A DNA stretch of 64,000 bases from Pseudomonas sp. ICMP 561. Its GTDB lineage: Bacteria > Pseudomonadota > Gammaproteobacteria > Pseudomonadales > Pseudomonadaceae. Positions 26,655-34,365 of this stretch are shown in pieces (within the stretch, counting starts at the first letter, position 1; the number at the start of each line of letters is the position of its first letter). A program made the position numbers and the translations under genes. The notes under the pieces are model-generated. The model worked only from the letters and a program-made list of their open reading frames with translations, searched no databases and was not told where the DNA came from. The stretch spans positions 359,860-423,859 of the forward strand of contig NZ_LKBT01000034.1 in assembly GCF_002699985.1 (NCBI RefSeq). The letters are read 5' to 3'.

Positions 26655-27242
26655 TTAACGCTCCGTGGTTTTGCGGATTTCTTTTTCGTCCATCCATTCG
26701 GCCAGACCGCTTTCTACGTCGATCAGTTGCAGGCTGAATTTATAGAAGACGTCCTTGTAGTCAGCGCTGCGCTTGACGATAGAGCTGATCGAGCCTTCCA
26801 GGCGGTACTTGGCAGCGACCATATTGCCGGTTTTGCTGACAGTCGACTTCTTGTACAGACCGCTCTGGTTTTGCAGTTTGAGCTGATCAACCTGGCTCTG
26901 CATTTCAGTATTGTCGCTGGCGAAGCGGGCGGTGCCGGACTTCATCAACTGGGTCTTGATCGACGTGGTGATTTCACGCGTGTCGATGTACTCGCTGGTC
27001 TTGTTCTTCACGTCGTAAACCTGAACCACCGGACGACCCTGCAGGATCCCGGATTGAGCCAGGGAGCGGGTCATGGACTCGGCGATCAGTTGCAGATCGG
27101 TGGAGCCAAATTCGTTGGTGACGGTTTCAACAGCTTTGGTATCGCCGTAGCTGATGTTCTTGCTGCCCAGCGATGGCGAGTTGTTGGCGCAACCGGTAGC
27201 CAGCAGGCCGATAGCGGCGATGGAGCAAAGGCGAATAAACAT
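26655..27242 (-). CDS. lpoB: LpoB-like penicillin-binding protein activator lipoprotein
   Basis: This 195-residue lipoprotein has lipobox LATGC with Cys18. The mature part resembles LpoB: SKNISYGDTKAVETVTNEFGSTDLQLIAESMTRSL, VVQVYDVKNKTSEYIDTREITTSIKTQLMKSG and AKYRLEGSISSIVKRS. In Enterobacteria LpoB crosses the peptidoglycan and activates PBP1b. Pseudomonas PBP1b is known to use a different activator, LpoP, so the target here is uncertain. The start was set at MFIRLCSIAAIG, giving a proper signal peptide; an upstream ATG overlaps ycfL. It lies between ycfL and the CsgG-like gene. Confidence 0.82.
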   Translation of the reverse strand: MFIRLCSIAAIGLLATGCANNSPSLGSKNISYGDTKAVETVTNEFGSTDLQLIAESMTRSLAQSGILQGRPVVQVYDVKNKTSEYIDTREITTSIKTQLMKSGTARFASDNTEMQSQVDQLKLQNQSGLYKKSTVSKTGNMVAAKYRLEGSISSIVKRSADYKDVFYKFSLQLIDVESGLAEWMDEKEIRKTTER

Positions 27243-27280
27243 GCGGTAGTTCTCTTCAACTGAACAAATGAGGGGGTGGC

Positions 27281-27652
27281 TCAAGGCGTTTTGACTTCGA
27301 GGCGAAAGTCAGTGGCTTTCGGCGTCGGCGCAATAGCGGGCAGGTAGCTGGTCTGGGTGCCGTACAACGTCGTGCTTTTCCAGGCCTCCGCATCGGCTAC
27401 GGGAAAGCCATCGTTACCCAGCCAGGCGAAACGGTAATACATCTGTTTGTTGTAGCTGCTGGTGTTATTGAGTTGCACGTTCACGGTCAGAAACCCGTTT
27501 TCGCGAGCCACACGCATGGCTCCGACTTCGATGTTTTTCATGTTACCCAGCGACACCACTTTGCTGGCAGCACTGCCGGGAGCTGGCGGTGGTGGTGTGG
27601 CGCATCCGGCGAGCAGGGCCAGCGCAATGACGCCGAGAATCTTGATACGCAT
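27281..27652 (-). CDS. ycfL: YcfL family (DUF1425) lipoprotein
   Basis: This 123-residue lipoprotein has lipobox LLAGC with Cys17. A small beta domain follows with ENGFLTVNVQLNNTSSYNKQMYYRFAWLGNDGFPV, typical of the YcfL/DUF1425 family. In E. coli ycfL is next to lpoB (ycfM), and the same neighbour relation is kept here, which supports the lpoB assignment. The start was placed four codons inside the longest frame, so that the signal peptide begins MRIKILG. Function is unknown. Confidence 0.88.
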   Translation of the reverse strand: MRIKILGVIALALLAGCATPPPPAPGSAASKVVSLGNMKNIEVGAMRVARENGFLTVNVQLNNTSSYNKQMYYRFAWLGNDGFPVADAEAWKSTTLYGTQTSYLPAIAPTPKATDFRLEVKTP

Positions 27653-27664
27653 TGGGTTCTCCAT

Positions 27665-29062
27665 TCAGGGTTGTTTAGTGGTCGCGATGGCTTGTGGCGC
27701 CGACAATGGCGTTACCTGAGCCATCAGGCCATCGGTGTAAACCTGATTGCCAATTGCACGCAGTGCGACGACTTGATAGCGCTGATCGACCTTCACCTGG
27801 ACGTGAGTGCCTCCCGTACTAGAAGGCAGAATCACGGTGTGCGTGCCTTGTGGCAGACGCAGGCGAGCAACTTGTGTGTTGTCCGGCAGGGTTCGCCAGG
27901 TGCGGGTATCTGCACCCTCGGTAATGGCTGAGGCGATACCCACGGCCAGACCGGCTAGGGGGTTCACATCATTGATCTGTTTTTGCGCCACGCCGCGAGT
28001 GATTGCACGAACTGTGGTACGCAGGATGATGCCTGGCATGTCGTCACGCAGGGCGCGGCGAGACATGTCTGTGGTGCTGTTGAGCTTGGTCAGGTTAATC
28101 TGCTGGCCGTCGAGGCCAATCTGGGTGAAGGCTGCGGTCGTGGTATCCGGCTTGATCACCGGGAACGACAGTGGAGTAATCACTAGATTGCCACTGATGG
28201 GCAGGGGCAGCGGAATACGTACCGAATCGCGAGCGGGAGCGAAGCCGCTTTGTACGACGATTAATACTTCGCTGTAGCCATCTTTGCTTTCATTGCCATC
28301 AAGCTTGAGCAGCGCTTCATCCAGCAATGGCGTGTTGGGGCGTAGTTCTGCTGCCTTGCGATAACCCGGCGCAGCGAGGCCTTTTTCGCCCATGGCCTCA
28401 TAGACAAAACCCGACAGGTAATGACTGAAAGCACTCTGATAGCTGTTCTTGAGGCCGACAACTTCAGGCGCATCAAGTGAGGATACCGGGTAGCCCTTCA
28501 AGTCCTTGAACCGGGTTTTTACGCCCTTGTTCTCGGCTTCCTCTTCGCTCTTGAGATATTCCTTGTCACGCAGTTCGGCGATCACCGCTTCACGTTCGTG
28601 AGTTTTTTTGATCTCGACGCGAGCGCCTTCGAAGTCATTCTTCGCCAGCAGGTTCAGGGCCATCTGTGTGGTCAGCATGACCTTTTCGTAGTCGTAGCCT
28701 TCGTAGCGACGCACCTTGTCGCTGATCAGAAAACTGCCGAACTGAGCGAGGTACTTATCGGTGTCGAGCTTGACCGACTCTTCCCACTGGTAAACCACGT
28801 TGTCGGCGGAACGCCACGCGGCCTGGCTGCCAGCAAGGTCGCCTTTGGCGCGCAGTAATTCGCCTTTCTCGAAATAGTAGAGCAGGTCCTTGTCGGCGCT
28901 GGTGTTGTTCTTTTCCAGTACGCCCAACGCGCCGTCAACGTTACCGCTGGCCAGTTGCAGGTTGGTTTCTTTGAGTTCGGTATCGTAGCTACGGAAGGCA
29001 GAGCAGCCCGCCAGTTGCACTGCGGCGAACAGTACGAGCGCAGTCAAGGCACGAGAAGACAT
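27665..29062 (-). CDS. COG3014 family lipoprotein
   Basis: This 465-residue protein begins MSSRALTALVLFAAVQLAGC with lipobox LAGC (Cys20). The N-terminal half is helical and TPR-like (NLQLASGNVDGALGVLEKN, ELLRAKGDLAGSQAAWRSAD, HYLSGFVYEAMGEKGLAAPGY). The C-terminal half is beta-rich (VLIVVQSGFAPARDSVRIPLP and RLPQGTHTVILPSSTGGTHVQV). This organisation fits COG3014, an uncharacterised group often beside ycfL and lpoB. It is the first gene of the minus-strand cluster and follows a good promoter. A scaffold role in the outer membrane is inferred from context only. Confidence 0.82.
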   Translation of the reverse strand: MSSRALTALVLFAAVQLAGCSAFRSYDTELKETNLQLASGNVDGALGVLEKNNTSADKDLLYYFEKGELLRAKGDLAGSQAAWRSADNVVYQWEESVKLDTDKYLAQFGSFLISDKVRRYEGYDYEKVMLTTQMALNLLAKNDFEGARVEIKKTHEREAVIAELRDKEYLKSEEEAENKGVKTRFKDLKGYPVSSLDAPEVVGLKNSYQSAFSHYLSGFVYEAMGEKGLAAPGYRKAAELRPNTPLLDEALLKLDGNESKDGYSEVLIVVQSGFAPARDSVRIPLPLPISGNLVITPLSFPVIKPDTTTAAFTQIGLDGQQINLTKLNSTTDMSRRALRDDMPGIILRTTVRAITRGVAQKQINDVNPLAGLAVGIASAITEGADTRTWRTLPDNTQVARLRLPQGTHTVILPSSTGGTHVQVKVDQRYQVVALRAIGNQVYTDGLMAQVTPLSAPQAIATTKQP

Positions 29063-29198
29063 GAGGCGTTCATTCCCTGAAATAGATAGCAGGGACTGAG
29101 TCATCTGCTATGCAAATCCGTTTGAGTGGGCAACCACTACCAGCCGCCCGGCGAGCCTCTTTGTGCGAGCTGATTTCACTTGCAGCCAAGGGCGCGGG

Positions 29199-29226
29199 AT
29201 TATAAGCCCCTTTCCAGTGCTGACAA
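29199..29226 (-). promoter_or_regulatory. Likely sigma-70 promoter of the COG3014-ycfL-lpoB cluster
   Basis: Read on the minus strand, TTGTCA (29221-29226) and a perfect TATAAT (29199-29204) are separated by 16 bp. They lie about 137 bp upstream of the COG3014 start. The rest of the 344-bp divergent gap (29063-29406) shows no other clear feature except the Shine-Dalgarno of the GNAT gene. Confidence 0.6.
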
Positions 29227-29406
29227 TGGCTTTTTGATGGCTCACAGGTTTTTAGGCCGATTCCTACACCCCAAGAGAGAATTACCTCACTTATGCAGGT
29301 AACTACGGTACGCCTTGAGGGTTGATCCAAGAGGGGGTTATACGATTGATCTGGCTGTGCAAATATCCTCTTTTTAGTGGTTGTTCATATCAAGGAGGCC
29401 TGCGTC

Positions 29407-29916
29407 TTGTACATTTCAACGGTCAGGGACATCGAGATTTGCCGTTTTGACGCGGCGGATAAGCAAGGCGTGATTGACGTCATCCTGCCCATCCAGCGTG
29501 AAGAATTCGGGATATCCATAACCGCCGAGGATCAGCCGGATCTGCAAGCCATCTCTGACTTTTATCAGGTCGGCAATGGCGACTTCTGGGTTGCTAAACA
29601 TGAAAGCCAGGTCATTGGCACCATCGGCCTCAAAGACATCGGCGCACAGCAGACCGCCTTGCGAAAAATGTTCGTGGCAGCGCCGTTTCGTGGGCGTGAG
29701 TTTGGAGTGGCGGCGCAGCTGCTCAACGCGCTGCTTGAAAACGCCTGGCAACGTGGCGTGCAGGAGATCTACCTGGGCACCACCGACAAATTCCTCGCCG
29801 CGCACCGGTTTTACGAGAAGCACGGGTTTGTAGAAGTAGCGAAGGAAGACCTGCCGGAGAGTTTTCCGGTGATGAAGGTGGACAGCAAGTTTTATGTGTT
29901 GCGCAGGGGCTCGTAG
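29407..29916 (+). CDS. GNAT family N-acetyltransferase
   Basis: This 169-residue protein has the GNAT acetyl-CoA binding segment (ALRKMFVAAPFRGREFGVAAQLL, with an R-G-x-E-F/G motif A) and a C-terminal YEKHGFVEVAKEDLP typical of the fold. The substrate is unknown. The start is a TTG at 29407 giving MYISTVRDIEICRFD, because a strong AAGGAGG ends eight bases upstream; an upstream GTG in the same frame has no such site. A REP pair begins inside the last codons of the gene. Confidence 0.87.
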   Translation: MYISTVRDIEICRFDAADKQGVIDVILPIQREEFGISITAEDQPDLQAISDFYQVGNGDFWVAKHESQVIGTIGLKDIGAQQTALRKMFVAAPFRGREFGVAAQLLNALLENAWQRGVQEIYLGTTDKFLAAHRFYEKHGFVEVAKEDLPESFPVMKVDSKFYVLRRGS

Positions 29917-30005
29917 GACCGGCTTTAGCCGGGAGGAGGTCGTTACATCCTCAATATTTCTTTATGAGGTATGCCGCTCTCCCGGCTAAAGCCGGTCCTA
30001 CGAGT
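29911..30005. repeat. REP pair, family A, overlapping the GNAT stop codon
   Basis: Perfect inverted copies of GGACCGGCTTTAGCCGGGAG (29917-29936) and its complement (about 29980-30001). The left copy begins at the TAG of the GNAT gene, so the element provides the sequence directly after the stop. Confidence 0.88.
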
Positions 30006-30024
30006 TAGATGTAGCTGTTCTTAC

Positions 30025-31368
30025 CTACTTCTGCTCTGCATGCGCCCAACGATAATCAAGACGCGGCGCACGGATTTTGATTTTCCGTTTGGTCTTGGTC
30101 AGTGTCGGTTCGAACACGGGCTCAGGGTCGCGCAGGAACGCGGTCATCACTGCGCTCAGGGCATACAGGCCGGTGAACGCCCAGACCACGCCAGCAAGGC
30201 CGAAGCTGTCCTGGAAGATCGCGACCACAGCAGGGCCGACCCAGGTCGATGCGCCTGCGCCGAGGCTCAGGACTGACAGTGCAGCAGCTTTGTTCTGCGG
30301 CGCGAGGGCGGGTGCCAGTGCCGACAGCGGTACGAAGCATGCCAGGGTCAGGCCGTAGAACGCGCCGAAGATTGAAGCGATCAAGAAGTCATTCGGGAAC
30401 GCCTGCGGCATGAAGAAGAACAGCGGTGTGCTGATCGTGCTACCGACGGCACCCAGCCACAGGATCGTATTGCGATAGCCAATCCGGGTACTGATGATGC
30501 TGGAAGCAAGGTTGCCGATGATGTTGAACACGAACACGATGGTCAGCAGTCGCAGCCACTCTTCAAGGCTGAAGCCTACGGTGTGCATGAAGAAGCCAGG
30601 CATGATCACCAGAAAGCCGAACATCGACGAGGTGTTGATCACGCGCACCAGACCGGCAAGCGACACCTTGGGCATTTCCCACATGATGGTGATGTTCTTG
30701 GCCATCGAGACCAGCGGTTTTTCACCTTCCGGCGCCAGACGCTGCATGCCGTGTGCTTCGCGCATGCCCACCAGACCAATCACGCCACCCACAACCACCA
30801 GCGCAAACGACAACCAGAAAGTCGCCATGGCACCGATCAACGGGATGCTCACACTGGCGACCAGCGAGCCAAGAGTTGGCAGCCCGGCTGCGTAGGCAAC
30901 CCAGAACCAGCCTACGGCCATGCCCATTTTGCGCGACGGCGTTGCGGCGGCGATCCAGACCAGAAAACCGTAGGCGAACAATGGGTAGCCGAAGCCACGC
31001 AGGCCGTAGGTCAGGAGGATCATCGAGTAGCTGAGTTCTTGCAGGCCGTAGATCAGGAACAGGACTTCAAAGACGCTCCAGATCAGCAAGCCAAGAATCA
31101 TCACGCGCTTGGGGCCCCAGATGTTCGACAGCGCGCCGGCTAGCCAGGAGGAGACACCGACGGTGACACCGTAGATGGTAAAGACCATGGCGATTTCGTC
31201 GGCAGGCATGCCGCGTTCGCTAAGGAAAGGGGAGAGATAACCCAGTTCGACGCCATCGCCGATCATAAAGATAAGCAGGCCGACGAAGCCCCAGAACATT
31301 GGATAGGGGATGCCGGTTTTCTCGCAGAATCTGGCGAGTGCAGTGTTCGGAGTGGATTGATCGCTCAA
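30025..31368 (-). CDS. MFS transporter, RbtT/DalT/CsbX-like
   Basis: This 447-residue protein has about 12 membrane helices. The first helix region MFWGFVGLLIFMIGDGVELGYLSPFLSERGM resembles the polyol/sugar transporters of the RbtT/DalT/CsbX group of the major facilitator superfamily. The loop WGPKRVMILGLLIWSVFEV contains the MFS 2-3 loop motif. The substrate is unknown and there is no catabolic gene nearby. The start is taken as a TTG giving MSDQSTPNTALARFC, preceded by AAAGGACC; a longer frame would add 38 residues without a Shine-Dalgarno. A leader hairpin lies just upstream. Confidence 0.82.
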   Translation of the reverse strand: MSDQSTPNTALARFCEKTGIPYPMFWGFVGLLIFMIGDGVELGYLSPFLSERGMPADEIAMVFTIYGVTVGVSSWLAGALSNIWGPKRVMILGLLIWSVFEVLFLIYGLQELSYSMILLTYGLRGFGYPLFAYGFLVWIAAATPSRKMGMAVGWFWVAYAAGLPTLGSLVASVSIPLIGAMATFWLSFALVVVGGVIGLVGMREAHGMQRLAPEGEKPLVSMAKNITIMWEMPKVSLAGLVRVINTSSMFGFLVIMPGFFMHTVGFSLEEWLRLLTIVFVFNIIGNLASSIISTRIGYRNTILWLGAVGSTISTPLFFFMPQAFPNDFLIASIFGAFYGLTLACFVPLSALAPALAPQNKAAALSVLSLGAGASTWVGPAVVAIFQDSFGLAGVVWAFTGLYALSAVMTAFLRDPEPVFEPTLTKTKRKIKIRAPRLDYRWAHAEQK

Positions 31369-31790
31369 TTTTCCGGTCCTTTTTTTTAGGTACAGCACGG
31401 CGTTTGGTGACGCCGTATGAATGGCCTCAATGAGGTTGAAAGGCAGGGTTGCCCAACACGCTGTTGGCAAATGCGCGAACACAGAACGTGTGGACTTTCA
31501 TCTGATGCAGGATCGCCGCTATACGACTTCAATGACCCATGAATCTATGTTTTTTATAGATTTTCGAGCCCGTTTGCTTTTTATTTATCCCATCTGGGGA
31601 CGATGATGGCAACCGCTCTAGACCGGGCCACCTGTGGCGGGATGACGCACCGGTTTGCATGTGGTCCCCAGTTTATAGGGGGAAGGGCGTTACAAAAGAT
31701 GTCGGAAAAAAGTGGCAAAAAAATATCAATCCAATGGATTGCTAGCAATATGGGTTGGTATAACGGCATTTCTGCCATCACGACACGCGC
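31369..31790. other. 422-bp non-coding gap with several inverted repeats
   Basis: No convincing gene is seen here. The MFS leader side holds a perfect 7-bp hairpin, ACGGCGT (31397-31403) with ACGCCGT (31410-31416). Further right are CTGGGGAC (31594-31601) with its exact inverse GTCCCCAG (31664-31671), and AATCC/GGATT arms around 31729-31741. The right part is A-rich. It could contain promoters or a small RNA; neither can be shown from sequence alone. Confidence 0.4.
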
Positions 31791-32552
31791 TTAACTCAGC
31801 GGATTGAAGCCATCACCGGCCGAGCAGAAACGCTCCTGAACCGCCTGGCTGGCGTCGCTGCCATCTCTGTCACGACGCTTGCCCCATTCGCGGCATTTTT
31901 CCCGGAAGTAAACTTTGGCGCCTTTGCGGCATTCGCGGTGTTCAATTGAGCCACGTCGATAGTTGGCGCAGACACTGGTGCCGTCGATGCGATTGTTATT
32001 GATCGCCCATTCGGCAGCGTAGGTGCGTTTACCGTCCCATTGCCAAACGGTGGCCCGCTCGACGTTGAAGGCCGTGACGCGCTTGGTTCGGGCAGGTTGT
32101 TGCTGCTCGTTTTTGTATTTCGCCATGTAGGACGCGCTCACCATACCGCGGGCGTCTGGATTCTCGGTTGCACGGGGAAATTGACCGTAGCGGCAGGTGG
32201 CTACGGCTTCGTCGATAATGTTGTCTGGTTTTATGCAGTCGGCGAGCGGTTTGGGTTCGATCAAGGCGTCCTGCGTGTAAATCGGCGGCACCGGGTTTGA
32301 GCTGACGGGCAGCGTGGGCTCAGGATTGTGGTGCACGGTCACACGGCTAACGGTGCTGCTTAAAAGATCGCTGAAATGCACCAGCAGATAGCCTGCGGCA
32401 ACGACGACCAGCAACGGCACGAAAATGCGCCGCCAGCTTCGTGCAGCGCTGGAAGAGTGGCGTGTATACGCCCGAGGCGCGTCATCAGCCTGAGCGTGCA
32501 AATGCTCAAAGGGATTGAGTTTGTCCCGAGGCTGGCTCTCGCTTGAATCCAT
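31791..32552 (-). CDS. Unrecognised single-pass membrane protein with Cys-rich periplasmic domain
   Basis: I do not recognise this 253-residue protein. It has a polar, probably cytoplasmic N-terminus (about residues 1-42), one membrane helix (IFVPLLVVVAAGYLLVHF, about 44-61), a Pro-rich linker, and a C-terminal domain with six cysteines (DCIKPD, ATCRYG, SVCANYRR, HRECRKG, REKCREW, RFCSAG) that could form three disulfides. The domain is rich in Arg and Lys. The topology suggests a periplasmic binding or structural role. It is a single gene near, but not inside, the type VI cluster. Confidence 0.75.
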   Translation of the reverse strand: MDSSESQPRDKLNPFEHLHAQADDAPRAYTRHSSSAARSWRRIFVPLLVVVAAGYLLVHFSDLLSSTVSRVTVHHNPEPTLPVSSNPVPPIYTQDALIEPKPLADCIKPDNIIDEAVATCRYGQFPRATENPDARGMVSASYMAKYKNEQQQPARTKRVTAFNVERATVWQWDGKRTYAAEWAINNNRIDGTSVCANYRRGSIEHRECRKGAKVYFREKCREWGKRRDRDGSDASQAVQERFCSAGDGFNPLS

Positions 32553-32705
32553 ACACTCTTCCTTGATGTGGACTGCGCATCCTTTGCGCCAGGTGAGTCG
32601 AGGGTAAACCGATTGAAAGTGTTTCGCCAGCGTTACACAGGGTGCGGTGCTCAGGAGCTTTTCGATGTACTGACACTGCGTTGTCTTGCTCTTGCAGGAC
32701 TGCCG

Positions 32706-32901
32706 GGCGGCACTCTGCTTTAGCCGGGAGAGCGGTATTTCTGCAGAAGAAAATTTAGCGACTGCCCTGACGTTCTCCCGGCTAAAGCCGGTCCTACGGG
32801 ATGAGCGCGGTCTCTGTGGGAGCGAGGCTTGCCCGCGATAGGGTTTTGGTGATCTACCTGAAAGGTCGCGGTGTCTGCATCGCGGGCAAGCCCAGCTCCC
32901 A
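32706..32901. repeat. REP array: family A pair followed by family B pair
   Basis: Family A arms lie at about 32719-32732 (truncated) and 32772-32799, and family B arms at about 32814-32838 and 32879-32901. The array fills the centre of the 369-bp gap and is the last canonical REP before the type VI cluster; none is seen from 32,902 to 64,000. Confidence 0.8.
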
Positions 32902-32921
32902 CAAAATCCGGCGGTGCCGAA

Positions 32922-33368
32922 TCACAGACGCTTACGGCCTTTGTTCCGGGCTTTCACGCGTTGCTCTCGAACTTTGACCAGTTCATCCCGCATTTCCCGA
33001 TGCCTTTTCGAGTTGAGCATCAGCAGCCCAAGCAAAGGGAAAAGTATTCCAGTGGTGTAGGAGAACATGTGCGGCCTGTAGCTAAAGGTGAGTAGCACCG
33101 TGAGCAGGCTGATTATCAGCAATGCGACGATGATCCAGACACCCCAGGTCCTCCCCCGGATCATCATGAAATTACCGAAACACAGGACCACCGAGAGCGC
33201 GATGGCTGCCATCGCCGAGTAGCTACCCCGCTCGGAATACTCGCGAAAGTAAGTACTGCTTGCCAATGAGATGGCGACACTTATGGAAAATACCGCGAGA
33301 AAGAATGCGCCGATGAATGTTGGGAAGTATCTGGCAAGGAAGGCTTGTAAGCCGTCGGTCTGCATCAT
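32922..33368 (-). CDS. Four-helix membrane protein, candidate T6SS immunity protein
   Basis: This 148-residue protein has four predicted membrane helices: FIGAFFLAVFSISVAISLA, YSAMAAIALSVVLCFGNFMMI, WGVWIIVALLIISLLTVLL and MFSYTTGILFPLLGLLML. A basic C-terminal tail follows (REMRDELVKVREQRVKARNK). No family is recognised. Its start overlaps the stop of the preceding gene (33365-34270) by four bases (ATGA), which implies translational coupling. Small multi-helix inner-membrane proteins coupled to a membrane-active toxin are the usual form of immunity proteins against pore-forming T6SS effectors. The role is inferred from this arrangement and location only. Confidence 0.6.
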   Translation of the reverse strand: MMQTDGLQAFLARYFPTFIGAFFLAVFSISVAISLASSTYFREYSERGSYSAMAAIALSVVLCFGNFMMIRGRTWGVWIIVALLIISLLTVLLTFSYRPHMFSYTTGILFPLLGLLMLNSKRHREMRDELVKVREQRVKARNKGRKRL

Positions 33369-34270
33369 GGTGCTAGCTCCTCGTAAAGACCGACCGCGAT
33401 GCTTTGAACTGTGCCGCTGCCTACCAAACCGATAGATGCTCCCAGCGCGTCTTGTATCTGGGTGCGTGTGGCATGCTGTATTTGCGTGGGAGTAAAGCGT
33501 TTCGTGAGAGCGCCGGATTGCTGCTTTAGTTTTAGCAATTTGCTTGTGAGCTCCGGGTGCTTAAGCGTGAGCAACTCCTCCGTCAAAGCTTTACGCTGCT
33601 GTCTGGACAGGCCTTTCGACGTTTCATACCAGCTACGGCCTGTGGCTGCCTTACGAGCCTGTAAAAACCTGAGTGTTGTCAGTCCTGATGCACCAACTCC
33701 TAGCAGAGAAACAGCATCCAGAACGGGCGTAACGTTACGGTACCAGTTAGCGTCGTCCATCGAGTCGTTAGCTAATGGGTCGTCTGTTTCATTGTAGGTG
33801 CGCACCATTCCAATTACACATTGCCCGGTACTTGCAGTCGCAGCAGCAACCCCAATCCCCGCAACCACAATACTAGCCCCCGCCGTAAACGGCACCGCCA
33901 CCGTTCCGCTGAACACCACGAGCCAGCCCAGTATTGCGCCAGCGCACGACAGGGTGGCGCCGACCGCTTCCTTGACCACACGTGATTCGCGGGGGTTGTT
34001 TTGCACCTCGTGGGCAAACTGGGCGGGGGCGATGTATTTCTTGGCTTCGCGCAGGATGATGCGCTTGGGCTGGATGCTGCAGATGGGCGTGAATTCGCGC
34101 AGTGTGACGACGTTGAAGTCGGCGTCGATGTAGACCACGCCAGCACCCACGATGCCGGGGTCGGCATCAATCGCGGCGAACAGCCGGGGCAGGTTGATGC
34201 GGCTTTCGATGCGTTGGCGGGCCAGGAATTGAGAGGGGTTGTTGCTCAGTCCGGTGAGAATCTGGGTCAT
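33365..34270 (-). CDS. Candidate membrane-active T6SS effector
   Basis: This 301-residue protein has a soluble N-terminal domain (about residues 1-95, with ARQRIESRINLPRLFAAID and VGAGVVYIDADFNVVTL). A glycine/alanine-rich hydrophobic region follows (about 100-155, ILGWLVVFSGTVAVPFTAGA and SIVVAGIGVAAATAS), able to form a membrane hairpin. A second hydrophobic stretch lies near 185 and a Lys-rich helical part covers 205-270. There is no signal peptide. It lies just beyond tagQ on the same strand, after a strong hairpin, and is coupled to a four-helix membrane protein. A pore-forming effector is inferred; no known toxin motif is seen, and a non-toxin role is possible. Confidence 0.6.
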   Translation of the reverse strand: MTQILTGLSNNPSQFLARQRIESRINLPRLFAAIDADPGIVGAGVVYIDADFNVVTLREFTPICSIQPKRIILREAKKYIAPAQFAHEVQNNPRESRVVKEAVGATLSCAGAILGWLVVFSGTVAVPFTAGASIVVAGIGVAAATASTGQCVIGMVRTYNETDDPLANDSMDDANWYRNVTPVLDAVSLLGVGASGLTTLRFLQARKAATGRSWYETSKGLSRQQRKALTEELLTLKHPELTSKLLKLKQQSGALTKRFTPTQIQHATRTQIQDALGASIGLVGSGTVQSIAVGLYEELAP

Positions 34271-34292
34271 GTTGTTTCTTCCTTGTCATGCA

Positions 34293-34344
34293 CGATAAAC
34301 CGCCAGCAGCCCCCTCAGGCAGAGAGGGCCGATGGCGGTTATCG
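34293..34344 (-). terminator. Long hairpin between tagQ and the candidate effector
   Basis: CGATAAACCGCCA (34293-34305) pairs with TGGCGGTTATCG (34333-34344) with one bulge. The interior adds a second, nearly perfect stem (GCCCCCTC/GAGAGGGC). There is no T-run. It may end the tagQ transcript or limit read-through into the effector pair. Confidence 0.5.
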
Positions 34345-34365
34345 ATTACAGCGACAGCCAGCCAA

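Noticed and set aside
31603..31794. A 63-codon plus-strand open frame in the gap before the cysteine-rich membrane protein
   Set aside because: It has no good Shine-Dalgarno and no recognisable sequence, runs through inverted repeats, and overlaps the end of the opposite gene.
34271..34292. A Crc/Hfq motif in the leader of the candidate effector
   Set aside because: The A-rich stretch before the start only partly matches AAnAAnAA and is better read as a purine-rich Shine-Dalgarno.
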